The notes beneath the pieces were generated by a model that was not told where the DNA came from, did not search any database, and saw only the letters and a list, made by a program, of their open reading frames with translations. Both the position numbers and the translations under genes were made by a program. A stretch of DNA of 64,000 nucleotides from Novosphingobium aerophilum (GTDB lineage Bacteria > Pseudomonadota > Alphaproteobacteria > Sphingomonadales > Sphingomonadaceae). Below, in pieces: positions 52,039 to 61,165 of the stretch (positions are counted from its first letter, which is position 1; every line of letters begins with the position of its first letter). The stretch lies in the NCBI RefSeq assembly GCF_014230305.1, contig NZ_JACLAU010000003.1, positions 62,001 through 126,000 on the forward strand, in the 5' to 3' direction.

Positions 52039-52080
52039 TCATGCAGGGTCGCCGAGAAACCACTTCCAGAAGTTCCACAT
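52039..52080 (-). CDS. Possible Trp-rich 13-residue peptide
   Basis: Starting at the ATG at 52080 this reads MWNFWKWFLGDPA, then stop: three Trp and two Phe in 13 residues, amphipathic. A perfect GGAGG ends eight bases before the ATG (52093-52089). An in-frame ATG at 52095 would give 18 residues (adding MEARD) without a clear ribosome site. It lies 63 bases after the EAL gene stop and about 110 bases before a minus-strand terminator, so it could be the last cistron of that mRNA. I know no family. It may be chance, although the ribosome site and its position are striking. Confidence 0.4.
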   Translation of the reverse strand: MWNFWKWFLGDPA

Positions 52081-52143
52081 GTCACGAGCCTCCATTGGTA
52101 TGGACGACTCGTCGTTAACACTAACGGCTGTGGTTAACAAGAT

Positions 52144-54396
52144 TTAACGCTTTTGCGCTCTCGCGGTGCCCGGCTCGGCCATGGTCGCATAGCGCGACAA
52201 CAGCAGTTCCAGCGGTTCGGGCTTGGCGATGTGGTACCCTTGCCCAACATCACAGCCGAGTTGCCGGAGCAGTTCGAAGGTGGAGAGGTCCTCCACCCCT
52301 TCGGCCACGACGATCTGGCGCAGGGCATGGGCCAGATTGATCGTGCTGGCGACAATATGGCGTTCGCGCTCGTGGTGGACGATCTTGGACACGAAGCGCC
52401 GGTCCAGCTTGAGTTCGTCGCTCGGCAGTTCGGCGAGATAGGACAGCGAAGCCTCGCCCGTGCCGAAATCGTCGATCGACAGGCGGAAGCCCATCGAGCG
52501 CAGCGCCTGAAGGTTGCGAATAGCCGCAGGGCGATTGCACATGCCGGCCGTCTCGGTGACTTCCACCGTGAGCAAACGGCAGTCGATCCCACGGCGCCGG
52601 ACGATCTCGGCAACCGAACTGATCAGGGACGGCTTGTCCACCAGTTGCGCCGAGAGGTTGATGCTCACCTGGAATGTCGGCCCCAGGGCATTGAAGCGCT
52701 CAGTCGCCGTGATCGCCTGGTCGAGCACCCAGTAGGTCAGGGCATCGATGCGGCCAGCCTGTTCGGCCTGGAGGATGAATTCATCCGGCCGGATCGGGCC
52801 GCGCACCGGATCGTTCCAGCGGATCAGGGCCTCGGCCCCGCTGATCCGCCCTTCCCGATAGTCCCACTGCGGCTGGTAGGCGAGCCAGATGTCGCCGTTG
52901 CGCATGCCCTCGTCGATCCGGGTCAGCAGCGAAAGCTCCCAGGCGGCGTTGGCCAGGCGCTGCGCCTCGAACAGTTCCACGGTCCGGCCGCGCTTGAGCG
53001 CTTCGGTCGCGCTGGCCACGGCCGTGTTGACGCGGGTCAGGCCATCGAACTCGTGATTGCGTTCGAGCCCGAAGTGAACATTGGTGTCAAACACGTGCTG
53101 GCCGACCAGCAAGGGTGCCGCGAACAGGGCGCGGAGACCCTCCAGGTTCTCGATCTGCTGATCGAGCGGCCGGGTCGGCTCGATCCAGGCGAACAGCCCG
53201 CCTTCGCCATGGCAGATGTCCCGAGCGCCGCAACCGACCGCGAAGCGGCGGGCGATCTGGCGGGCGCATTCCCCATGCAGGTCGGCGGGAAGGGTCGCCA
53301 GGAACTCCTCGTAGCGACCAATCACCGCCACGATAACATCGTGCTGAGGCGGAAGAGGCGTTTGGGTGAGAGTCAGAAAGTTTGGCAGACCCGAACGGCT
53401 GGTCTGCAGCACAGCTTGGCGCCACTTGGTCCAGACGCGGATCCCGGCAAAGCTTGCGAGTTCGACTATGGCAGCCGCCGGATTGCTGACCACCCCAACC
53501 TGATCGAGCAGGGCGGGACCGATCAGAATGTTGAAGGCGATTACCGCATAGGCCATGCGCCGCAACCGCCGGCTGCGGACCTGCTGCGTCATGAAGATCA
53601 TGACGGTGCAAAGCACGATGGGCACAAACCAATCGATATCGATCGGCGGCCCTTCGCGGAGCGCCTCGATCAAGGCGATATCGAGAAAAACGGGGTCGAC
53701 ACGACGATGCGCAAAATAACCCACCAAGTCCGAGAACCCGGACCGCGGCTCTTTGACGATAACGGTCCGTCCCGTTAAAGCGCCCTGTGATCCAGCACCA
53801 GACAGCAAAACGTCGGAAGAAACCATTCGAACGGTCTGGGGATCGACCGTGAAGTCGGGACGAACCGTATCACCAGGACCGCCCGACCGATTGGCAATAG
53901 CCGCGGCCAAACTTGGGTAGGTTTTACCGCCCAACTGAGCCTCGACTACTGAAGAGACCCCATATCCTAGGAAATTGGAGACGAACCCAGATACCACCAA
54001 GCGAGATTGTGGAACCACGCGCTCTGGCGGCAAAGCGATGCTGCCTTCATCGAACCGGTCGAGCTTGGCAAAGCGGGCCACGAGTGAGAGCTTCGGACCA
54101 AGCCGGTCAATCGTACCCTGCAATTCGGGGGACGCCGTGTAGGTCTTCCGGTCCAGATAGATGTGCTGCGGATGCTGCGCGGCGACGGCATTCAGAACGC
54201 GCGCCACTTCACGATCGGAGGCGTTGACCCCGGCGTCCATCGTCACCAGCACCACCGACTGGGGTGCGGGCTTCTGGCCAAAGCGATAGCGGGTGTTCCA
54301 GTACCCCTGGTCCAGCGGCTGGGCGAGCGTGATCAGGCCGCAGAACATCGCGACCAGCGTGGAGATCACCAGAGGTTGTTTCAGGTACGCCCGCAT
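52144..54396 (-). CDS. CHASE2-like sensor with EAL c-di-GMP phosphodiesterase domain
   Basis: A 750-residue membrane signalling protein. An N-terminal helix is followed by a periplasmic CHASE2-like region (about residues 30-245, opening FGQKPAPQSVVLVTMDAG) and two or three helices (WFVPIVLCTVMIFMT, YAVIAFNILIGPALL). A degenerate GGDEF follows (GEGGLFAW in place of the active motif), then an EAL domain from about residue 500. Phosphodiesterase residues look complete: Glu522 in EALIRW, Asn in INLSAQ, Glu in VEVTET, Asp642-Asp643 in DDFGTG, and AEGVED. It should degrade c-di-GMP. It lies 124 bases after the XrtA-cluster amidotransferase on the same strand. Confidence 0.9.
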   Translation of the reverse strand: MRAYLKQPLVISTLVAMFCGLITLAQPLDQGYWNTRYRFGQKPAPQSVVLVTMDAGVNASDREVARVLNAVAAQHPQHIYLDRKTYTASPELQGTIDRLGPKLSLVARFAKLDRFDEGSIALPPERVVPQSRLVVSGFVSNFLGYGVSSVVEAQLGGKTYPSLAAAIANRSGGPGDTVRPDFTVDPQTVRMVSSDVLLSGAGSQGALTGRTVIVKEPRSGFSDLVGYFAHRRVDPVFLDIALIEALREGPPIDIDWFVPIVLCTVMIFMTQQVRSRRLRRMAYAVIAFNILIGPALLDQVGVVSNPAAAIVELASFAGIRVWTKWRQAVLQTSRSGLPNFLTLTQTPLPPQHDVIVAVIGRYEEFLATLPADLHGECARQIARRFAVGCGARDICHGEGGLFAWIEPTRPLDQQIENLEGLRALFAAPLLVGQHVFDTNVHFGLERNHEFDGLTRVNTAVASATEALKRGRTVELFEAQRLANAAWELSLLTRIDEGMRNGDIWLAYQPQWDYREGRISGAEALIRWNDPVRGPIRPDEFILQAEQAGRIDALTYWVLDQAITATERFNALGPTFQVSINLSAQLVDKPSLISSVAEIVRRRGIDCRLLTVEVTETAGMCNRPAAIRNLQALRSMGFRLSIDDFGTGEASLSYLAELPSDELKLDRRFVSKIVHHERERHIVASTINLAHALRQIVVAEGVEDLSTFELLRQLGCDVGQGYHIAKPEPLELLLSRYATMAEPGTARAQKR

Positions 54397-54520
54397 TATC
54401 TCGCCCAGTGAGGACAGTGCGATCCCTGATAGGCTGAATGGTTTAAAAAGGACTTACCATTGGGCCCGTGGCTTAGCCTAGGCGGTGATTGCCGGCATAA
54501 ACCAACTAAGTATCTGAATT

Positions 54521-56416
54521 TCAGGTGATACCAAGCCGATCGAGCGAACGATCCAGCATCATCAGTTGCCACAGCAGCCGACCATGATCGCGCTGCCCGG
54601 CAATGTGGGCCTCCGCGATTATCCCTAGTCGAGCGGTATCGAACCAGCCCGTGCGGGCCAGCGGGGCGCTTCCCGCGATGGCTCGCGCGGCGCCGGCAAG
54701 GGGGCCGCGAAACCACGCGCTGATCGGGGTGACGAAGCCCTGCTTGGGGCGGAACAGGATGTCATCCGGCAGGTAGCGGCGCATTGCCGCCTTCATCAAC
54801 CATTTGCCCTGTCCCCCGCGCACGCGCAGCGCCTCGGGGAGGCCCGCCGCGAACTCGACCAGGCGATGATCGAGCAGCGGCTCGCGCGCTTCGAGACTGA
54901 CCGCCATGCTGGTCCGGTCGACCTTGGTGAGGATATCGCCCGGCAGCCAGAAACGCAGATCGGCATAATGTGCGCGGTCCAGCCCCGAACGGGCTGAGGC
55001 GCCCTGCATCATGGCGATGAGCGGTTGTTCGGCGCGGTAGTCGCCCCGCAGGCGGAGGAAGCCCTCGCTGAACAGACGGTCGCGCGCCGCCGGATCGTTG
55101 ATCGCCAGGGCGCGCGCATAGGCCGCCTCCCCCGGTTCGGCGAGCGCCAGCAGGGTGGTCTTGGCCCGCAGCGGCCGGGGAGCCCAATCGGCCTTGGGGT
55201 AAAGCGCGCCCAGCGTGCCGAACAGCCCGGTCCGCACCCCGGCCGGAAGGAGCCCGCGCAGCCGTTCCTCGTGATGGTGGAAGCGCTGTCGGCGATACCC
55301 GCCGAAGGCCTCGTCCGCCCCGTCGCCGGACAGCGCCACCGTCACGGTCTCGCGGGCGAGCTGGCAGACCCGCCAGGTCGGCAGGGCAGAGGCATCGGCA
55401 AAGGGCTCGTCGAACATGCCGACCAAATCGTCGGCATGTTCGAAATCGTCGGGCGAAACGGTCCTGGCCTGGTGATGGGTGCCGAACTGGCGCGCCACGC
55501 GATCGGCATAGCCCGTCTCGTCCAGTGCACCGACATCGAAGCCGATCGAGCAGGTGCGAACCGGCGTGGCACTCGCCTCGGCCATCAGGGCCACCACGCT
55601 CGAGCTGTCGACCCCGCCCGAAAGGAACGCGCCCAGCGGCACGTCGGCGACCATGCGCGAGGATACGGCCTGGCGCAGGAGATGAAGCAGTTCGGCCTCG
55701 AGATCGGCCGGCTTGCCGCGCAGGCGCTCGGCAAAAGACAGGTCCCACCATTGCACGGGCCCCGGCAGAGGCGCTCCGGCCCGCAGCAGCAGCGAATGCC
55801 CGGCGGGCAGCTTGTGGACCCCGGCCAGGATCGAGCGGTGATCGGGAACATAGCCCCAGGCCAGGTAATCCTCCACCGCCAGCGGATCGATCTCGCGGCG
55901 CAGCAGGGGGTGGGCCAGCAAGCCCTTCAGCTCGCTGGCGAAGGCCAGGCTGCCATCGCTGAGTGGGACATAGAACAGGGGCTTCACGCCGAACCTGTCG
56001 CGCGCCAGCAGCAGGGTCCGTTCGGTCAGGTCATAAAGCGCGAAGGCGAACATGCCGTGCAGGCGGGACAAGCAATCGCGGCCCCACTGCTGCCAGGCGG
56101 CCAGGATGACCTCGCTGTCCCCGTCGGTGCGAAACGTGGCCCCCAGCGCCCGCAGCTCGGCCCGCAGCTCGCGGTAGTTGTAGATCTCACCGTTGAACAC
56201 CAGCATGGCCCGGCCATCGACGGAGGCCATCGGCTGCGGCGATCCCGCCACGTCGATGATCGACAGGCGGCGGTGACCAAGCCCGACCCCAGGGGCGATC
56301 CAGACACCGCCTCCGTCGGGCCCGCGGTGCACCAGGGCATCGCACATCCGCTCGATCCGGAGCGGATCGACAGGCTTGGGCGTGTCCAGGTGGAAAAGGC
56401 CGGCGATGCCGCACAT
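54521..56416 (-). CDS. Asparagine-synthase-like amidotransferase of the XrtA cluster
   Basis: A 631-residue protein that begins MCGIAGLF, with the N-terminal nucleophile Cys2 of a class II glutamine amidotransferase (ALVHRGPDGGGVW, then FNGEIYNYREL). An asparagine-synthase ATP-binding domain follows with FLSGGVDSSSVVALM and LSGDGADEAFGGY. It matches the exosortase A system-associated amidotransferase type, thought to modify the exopolysaccharide (an amide on a sugar acid is possible) rather than make free asparagine. ATG at 56416 is 9 bases after xrtA. Confidence 0.92.
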   Translation of the reverse strand: MCGIAGLFHLDTPKPVDPLRIERMCDALVHRGPDGGGVWIAPGVGLGHRRLSIIDVAGSPQPMASVDGRAMLVFNGEIYNYRELRAELRALGATFRTDGDSEVILAAWQQWGRDCLSRLHGMFAFALYDLTERTLLLARDRFGVKPLFYVPLSDGSLAFASELKGLLAHPLLRREIDPLAVEDYLAWGYVPDHRSILAGVHKLPAGHSLLLRAGAPLPGPVQWWDLSFAERLRGKPADLEAELLHLLRQAVSSRMVADVPLGAFLSGGVDSSSVVALMAEASATPVRTCSIGFDVGALDETGYADRVARQFGTHHQARTVSPDDFEHADDLVGMFDEPFADASALPTWRVCQLARETVTVALSGDGADEAFGGYRRQRFHHHEERLRGLLPAGVRTGLFGTLGALYPKADWAPRPLRAKTTLLALAEPGEAAYARALAINDPAARDRLFSEGFLRLRGDYRAEQPLIAMMQGASARSGLDRAHYADLRFWLPGDILTKVDRTSMAVSLEAREPLLDHRLVEFAAGLPEALRVRGGQGKWLMKAAMRRYLPDDILFRPKQGFVTPISAWFRGPLAGAARAIAGSAPLARTGWFDTARLGIIAEAHIAGQRDHGRLLWQLMMLDRSLDRLGIT

Positions 56417-56425
56417 GAGGCCGTC

Positions 56426-57973
56426 CTAGCGCCCGCCCGCGATGCGGTCCATCCACGGCGCCACCGGACCGGCAGCCTGCCGGAAGGCGGCGACCTGGCC
56501 CTCTGCCGAGGCGTCGGGGCGACCTTCGGCGGACAGGATCAGCATCATCGTCGGGCGTTCGCGCAACAGCAGACGGTCGGCGATGTTGGCCAGTTTGAGC
56601 TGCATGTTGCTGCCGGTCAGCAGGTCACCGGTGCGGTAGTAGGTCACCGCCAGCCGCTCGACCTTGCCACGGCCCAGCAGGCGCTCGCTCTTCGCATCGA
56701 CTTCGGCCGGGCCCTCGCCCTGCCAGGCCCAGCCGCTGTCGGGCACCAGGGCCCCCTGGCCGAAGCCGCCCGCCTCGCGGCCCTCGGCCTGCCCGCTGTA
56801 CAGCGCCACGAACACGTCCACCGTGCGGCCCTGCCCGTCCTCATAGCGGCCAAGCAGACGATGATCGGCACCCGTAGCGCGCGGCTCCCACCACAGCAGC
56901 GGACGATAGTCGGTGCGATGCCAGCCGGGCACCGTCGGCAGATCGATCCGGCCGGGCAGACTGGCCTCCAGGCGGTCGGCCGCCAGCGCCCAGCCCTGGC
57001 CCGCCAGCACCAGCGCGGCGGCGATCGCCAGGAGAGGCCCTGCCCCGATCCGTTGCCCGGCAAGCCGATCGAGCAGCGCCGAGGCCTGCAGCGCCGACAC
57101 ATCGACCAGCGGGTCCGTCGGGGCGCGATCGAAGAAGCGCCAGCCCAGTCCCATCACCAGCACGATTACGAAGCCGAAGAAGAACCAGCCGTAGATCAGG
57201 TGATCGATCCCGCCGGCCCGCTCGGCCCCGACATACTGCGCGGCGAAGACCGTGCCCCAGGCGCGCACGCCGTTGGCCAGGACCGGCACCACGATGCAGA
57301 CGATCATGAAGGCGATCCGCCGCGACCAGCGCCGGAAGCAGACGTTGCCGACCAGCGCCCCCAGCGCGATCATGGCCACCAGGAACTTGATCCCCGAACA
57401 GGCCTCGGCGACCTCGAACAGACCGGCCGGGGTATCGATGAACACGCCATCGATTGCCGCCGGGATGCCGGACAGGTGGACCAGGCCGATCGTCAGCGCC
57501 GCCGTGACCATCTGCAGGGCCGGAACCAACTCGTCGCCGAACGGCACGAGGAAGGCCATGTAGGCCAGCGGGAAAGCCAGCCCGGCCGACACTCGCGGCC
57601 CCAGTACCGAGACAACCAGCGCGGCGGGCATCGCCACCGCGCCCGCCTGGCGCAGCAACGAGAATCCGGCGAAGGCACCGAGCACCCAGAGCAGTTGCGC
57701 CGCCGCGAACAGGATCAGACCGGGCCACCAGCCGGACGGGGTCAACCGGTGCAATTCCGGCCAGCGCTGAGCGACCAGCCAGGCCAGGATCGGCGGCACC
57801 AGCAGAATGTGGTTGTAAGTCGAGGAATCCCACCACTGCCCGGCCATGGCCGCCCAGTCCGAGCGATAGATCAGGATCAGCGCGGCGATCCCCGCCGCCA
57901 GCCAGATCAGCGGGCGACGCCAGGCGATCGGAATCTCCACCCGCGAAGACGCGGCCGTCAGGTCAAGCGGCAT
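56426..57973 (-). CDS. xrtA: Exosortase A with C-terminal EpsI domain
   Basis: A membrane transpeptidase-like enzyme (515 residues) that cuts and sorts PEP-CTERM proteins. About eight helices fill residues 20-300. The catalytic triad is clear: Cys192 in EACSGIKF, Arg237 in LANGVRAWG and His258 in GGIDHLIYGWFFF. From about residue 330 a soluble EpsI-like (DUF3485-type) domain is fused on (LPTVPGWHRTDY, VDVFVALYSGQ), involved in exopolysaccharide handling. ATG at 57973 chosen; it overlaps the glycosyltransferase stop by 11 bases. A predicted substrate is encoded at 38005. Confidence 0.96.
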   Translation of the reverse strand: MPLDLTAASSRVEIPIAWRRPLIWLAAGIAALILIYRSDWAAMAGQWWDSSTYNHILLVPPILAWLVAQRWPELHRLTPSGWWPGLILFAAAQLLWVLGAFAGFSLLRQAGAVAMPAALVVSVLGPRVSAGLAFPLAYMAFLVPFGDELVPALQMVTAALTIGLVHLSGIPAAIDGVFIDTPAGLFEVAEACSGIKFLVAMIALGALVGNVCFRRWSRRIAFMIVCIVVPVLANGVRAWGTVFAAQYVGAERAGGIDHLIYGWFFFGFVIVLVMGLGWRFFDRAPTDPLVDVSALQASALLDRLAGQRIGAGPLLAIAAALVLAGQGWALAADRLEASLPGRIDLPTVPGWHRTDYRPLLWWEPRATGADHRLLGRYEDGQGRTVDVFVALYSGQAEGREAGGFGQGALVPDSGWAWQGEGPAEVDAKSERLLGRGKVERLAVTYYRTGDLLTGSNMQLKLANIADRLLLRERPTMMLILSAEGRPDASAEGQVAAFRQAAGPVAPWMDRIAGGR

Positions 57974-59195
57974 CGCACAGCGCTCCGGATGAGGGGAATC
58001 CCAGCGCGGCGGCCAGCGGCGCCAGCACGGCCGGCCAGGCATGGTGCTGCTCCACGAACCGCCGGGCGGCGGCGCCCATGGCCTGGGCCGCGGGCCGGTT
58101 GGCGATCAGGGCCATGGCCGCGCGGGCCATGGCCGCATCGTCGTCGGCCACGGCCAGTTCCACGCCGGCGCGCGCCGCTATGCCGGTGGCGGCGCCGGGA
58201 CTGGCGACGACCGGCAGCGACATCGCCATGGCTTCGAGCACCTTGTTCTGGATCCCACGGGCGATATCCAGCGGGGTCAAGGCCATGTCCGCCCCGCGCA
58301 GCCATGGCCGGACATCGGCGACGGCTCCGCGAACGCGGCAACCGTTGAGCCCGTCCAGCGCCAGGACCGCGCCCGTCGGTCGCCGGCCCACGATCTCCAG
58401 GCTCGCCGCCGGGAAGACCTGGCGGATGACCGGCATGATGCGGGTCGCGGCGCGCACGGCTGCGGCGACATTGGGGGGATAGTCCATCTGCCCGGTGAAG
58501 ATCAGCCGCGGGCCCTCGGTCCCGGACAAGGCGGGCTCCGGCGGGACCTGCTCGGGATCGTACCAGGCGGTATCAACCCCGTTGCCCATCGCCGTCACCG
58601 CACCGTCAACCCCGTGAGGCAGTCGTCGGCGGAGCAGGTCCGCCTCTTCCGCGCTGACCAGCACGATCAGCCCCGCGCGCCCGACGAGCCGGGCTTCCTC
58701 GGCGCGCAGCAGGCGATCCTCGCGGGCATAGAGCCAGTGCCGCACTCCCCCTACGCCGGCGGCATAGGCCTCGAACTTGGCGGAATCGACGTCGACCAGA
58801 TCGATCACCACGCGCCCGCCGAACCCCTCGGGCACATACTGGCCCATCTGGCCGGAGAACACGTAGATCGCCGAGACCGGGCGCGTGGCGAGGACCCTGG
58901 CCACATAGCTCTGCAACCGCGCATCGGCGAAAGCGGTCAGGCTGACGGGCAGGCCCTGGGCCAGCGCGGCGAGGCCCGCGACCGGCAGAGGCCGGTTGCG
59001 CCGCACCAGGCTATGGCTCGCCGCCAGCTCGGCCAGGGCCGGTTCGTGTCGCAGGTCGTCCGGGTCATCCGCAAAGCAGGCCACATGCACCGGCCCCAGC
59101 TCGGCCAGGCGACGCAGCACGTGGTGCGAACGGATCTTGTCGCCGCGATCGGGCGGAAACGGGATCCGATGGGCAATGAACAGGATCTCGCTCAT
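57963..59195 (-). CDS. XrtA-associated glycosyltransferase (GT-B, GT4-like)
   Basis: A GT-B glycosyltransferase of 410 residues. It begins with FIAHRIPFPPDRGDKIRSHH, the opening of the TIGR03087-type exosortase-associated transferase. The donor-binding half has LIFTGQMDYPPNVAA, then ASLEIVGRRP and the acidic EX7E-like region around GIQNKVLEAMAMSLPVVAS. Predicted to add a sugar to the lipid-linked exopolysaccharide. The start is an ATG at 59195, four bases after the FemAB gene. Confidence 0.92.
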   Translation of the reverse strand: MSEILFIAHRIPFPPDRGDKIRSHHVLRRLAELGPVHVACFADDPDDLRHEPALAELAASHSLVRRNRPLPVAGLAALAQGLPVSLTAFADARLQSYVARVLATRPVSAIYVFSGQMGQYVPEGFGGRVVIDLVDVDSAKFEAYAAGVGGVRHWLYAREDRLLRAEEARLVGRAGLIVLVSAEEADLLRRRLPHGVDGAVTAMGNGVDTAWYDPEQVPPEPALSGTEGPRLIFTGQMDYPPNVAAAVRAATRIMPVIRQVFPAASLEIVGRRPTGAVLALDGLNGCRVRGAVADVRPWLRGADMALTPLDIARGIQNKVLEAMAMSLPVVASPGAATGIAARAGVELAVADDDAAMARAAMALIANRPAAQAMGAAARRFVEQHHAWPAVLAPLAAALGFPSSGALCDAA

Positions 59196-59199
59196 CGGC

Positions 59200-60267
59200 T
59201 TAGCCCAGGCCCCGCGCGATCCAGGGGCCGATCCGGTTGGCCAGGCCCAGCGGGAGACGTTTCCAGGCCGCGATCAGGGCCTGGTGGCGGGCGCTGGTCG
59301 GGTCGGCATCGCGCGCCGGCTGGCCGCTGGCGGTCCAGCCCGCATAGGTCAGCGGTTCGGGCGTGAAGCCCCAGTTGCGCTTGAAGTGGTAGGCGCCGCT
59401 GCCGGTCTTCGACCGACCGAAATCGAACCGCTCACAGCCCCGTTCGCGTGCATGGCGCATCAGCGCGAAGTACATCCGGTCGTTGGCGCGGAGCTGGCGG
59501 GCCGCGAGCGTCCCGCCGCCCCAATAGGGCATGACCGCGCCGCGGTGGTACAACGACAGCACGCTGGCCACCGGCTGATCCCCGGACCACACGGTGAGGA
59601 TATCGGCATCGTCCCCAAACCGGTCGAGCACGGCCGCGAACAGGCTGCGCGGGAACACGGGGGTCCCGAGATTGCGCACGCTTTCGGCATAGACCGCATA
59701 ATGCGCGGCCCGATCGCGCGCGGTGCTGCCGGTGGTGACGGTCAGGTCGCGGTCGAGCCCCTTGCGCACTTCTGCGCGCTGCTTGCGCGGGATGGCGAGC
59801 AATTGCGCCTCTTCGCCGTCGGCCAGGGGCGTAACGAAGCCGCAGTGGGCGTCGCGCTTCAGGCTCCAGCCTGCGCCCTCTTCCGCCGGCATTGCGCCGC
59901 CCCGCAGTTCGATGCTGGGGCAGCTCAGCCGCGTGGCCAGCTCGGTGGCGGCCTGGCGCAGCGGTTCGGCTTGCTCGGGACCCTCGACAAGGATCCCGCC
60001 ATCCACCGCAAAGCCGGTCGAGGCCAGGACCCGCCCGAAGATCGGCGAGTGCACCAGGTGGAGCGGCAGGAGGCCGACCAGCCGCGCCCCGCAGGTGGCG
60101 GCCAGGATCAGGGCGCGGTGTCCCGTGCCCGTTTCGACCGCCGCCAGCCAGCGGGGATCATGAAAGGCGGTCGCCTGCGGGTGATCGTGCAGGAACGGGC
60201 CGATCCGCGGATCGGCCTGATCGATCAGGCCCACGGTCGGAGTGGACGGGAAGAACGGCGCGTTCAT
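59200..60267 (-). CDS. XrtA-associated FemAB/GNAT-fold protein
   Basis: A 355-residue protein of the acetyltransferase-like FemAB type found in exosortase A clusters. It has conserved LVGLLPLHLVHSPIFGRVLA, LRQAATELATRLSC, and the C-terminal DFGRSKTGSGAYHFKRNWGF. FemAB proteins add amino acids from tRNA to cell-wall peptides, and in this setting modification of the polysaccharide is suspected but not known. The ATG at 60267 overlaps the deacetylase stop as ATGA. Confidence 0.92.
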   Translation of the reverse strand: MNAPFFPSTPTVGLIDQADPRIGPFLHDHPQATAFHDPRWLAAVETGTGHRALILAATCGARLVGLLPLHLVHSPIFGRVLASTGFAVDGGILVEGPEQAEPLRQAATELATRLSCPSIELRGGAMPAEEGAGWSLKRDAHCGFVTPLADGEEAQLLAIPRKQRAEVRKGLDRDLTVTTGSTARDRAAHYAVYAESVRNLGTPVFPRSLFAAVLDRFGDDADILTVWSGDQPVASVLSLYHRGAVMPYWGGGTLAARQLRANDRMYFALMRHARERGCERFDFGRSKTGSGAYHFKRNWGFTPEPLTYAGWTASGQPARDADPTSARHQALIAAWKRLPLGLANRIGPWIARGLG

Positions 60268-61139
60268 GCCGCCCTGGCCAACTCGGGCAAGGGCATCCGT
60301 CGCAGTTCCTCGGCGACCACCCGGTCCATCCGGTCCCAGGCGAAATCACGCGTCAGCCGGCCGAGCTTGCCGGCCATGGCGCCCAGCCCGGTGTAATGCC
60401 GCAGACGTGAGCGCAGCGGCGCTCCGGCGACGCGGGGCTGGTCGGGATCGATTTCCCAGGGGTGGAAGTAGAAGATCGCCGGACGCTCGTCGATCGCGTT
60501 GACCTGGCGGATCGCCCAGCGCGAAAAGTCATAGGGCAGGACCCGAAAGAACCCCCCTCCGCCGGCCGCCATGCGCCGTCCGAAGGCCTCCACCGTGGTA
60601 ACGGGAACCTCGATCAGCCCATGATCGCCGAGCGGCCGGAACGCGAAGCGCGGAGCATCGCGCCAGCCATAGTGATCGTGCACGATCGGGGCCACGCTGG
60701 ACGAATAGAGGAAGCCCTGCTCGGCCAGGACCGGGTAGGCCCAGGGGGTGCGCTGATCGATCGAGAAGCTGGGCGCGCGATAGCCGCTGATCGCACAGCC
60801 AGCGGCATCCTCCAGCGCCCGGCGGCTATCGGCCAGGTCACGGGCGAAGGTCGCCGGGTCCAGCGTGAACACCCGGGCGTGATCCCAGCCATGGCTGGCC
60901 ACCTCATGCCCCGCTTCGTGAATCCGCCGGATCAACGCGGGCTCGCGCGCGGCGACCCAGCCCAGCGTGAAGAAGGTGGCCTTGACCCCGGCTGCCGCGA
61001 ACAGGTCCAGCACGACGGCGCAGTTGTCGACCACGCGCGAGGCCAGGCTGTCCCAGTCGGCCCGGTCGATGGTGCGTTCGAAGGCGCCGACCTGGAACCA
61101 TTCCTCCACGTCCACCGACAGGGCATTGACGATCGTCAC
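60264..61139 (-). CDS. XrtA-associated polysaccharide deacetylase
   Basis: A NodB-fold deacetylase of 291 residues. The metal site begins SVDVEEWFQVGAFERT, followed by SHGWDHARVF (His ligands), GYRAPSFSI, and a C-terminal IFYFHPWEIDPDQPR (catalytic His). This is the form specific to exosortase A clusters (TIGR03006-like), probably acting on the nascent exopolysaccharide. GTG at 61139 starts right at VTIVNALSVDVEEW and has GGAG upstream; the longer frame adds unrelated sequence. Confidence 0.93.
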   Translation of the reverse strand: MTIVNALSVDVEEWFQVGAFERTIDRADWDSLASRVVDNCAVVLDLFAAAGVKATFFTLGWVAAREPALIRRIHEAGHEVASHGWDHARVFTLDPATFARDLADSRRALEDAAGCAISGYRAPSFSIDQRTPWAYPVLAEQGFLYSSSVAPIVHDHYGWRDAPRFAFRPLGDHGLIEVPVTTVEAFGRRMAAGGGGFFRVLPYDFSRWAIRQVNAIDERPAIFYFHPWEIDPDQPRVAGAPLRSRLRHYTGLGAMAGKLGRLTRDFAWDRMDRVVAEELRRMPLPELARAA

Positions 61140-61165
61140 CGGGGAATCTCCTGGCCGTGACGCGA

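Larger units (their letters stand above)
51808..52143. other. Convergent stretch with a terminator and a possible micro-ORF
   Basis: This lies between zapE (plus) and the EAL gene (minus). It contains the bidirectional terminator at 51896-51926, a near-perfect 20-base palindrome centred on GAGAGACTCTC at 52010-52030, and a 13-codon minus-strand ORF with a strong ribosome site (52039-52080). Confidence 0.6.

Noticed and set aside
51903-52121. 72-codon minus-strand frame after the EAL gene
   Set aside because: No ribosome site, runs through the terminator stem, and has no protein-like pattern; the 13-codon frame in the same place has better signals.
55025-58348. 1107-codon plus-strand frame over the XrtA cluster
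   Set aside because: Shadow of the amidotransferase, exosortase and glycosyltransferase genes; Arg/Gln/Pro-rich nonsense composition.
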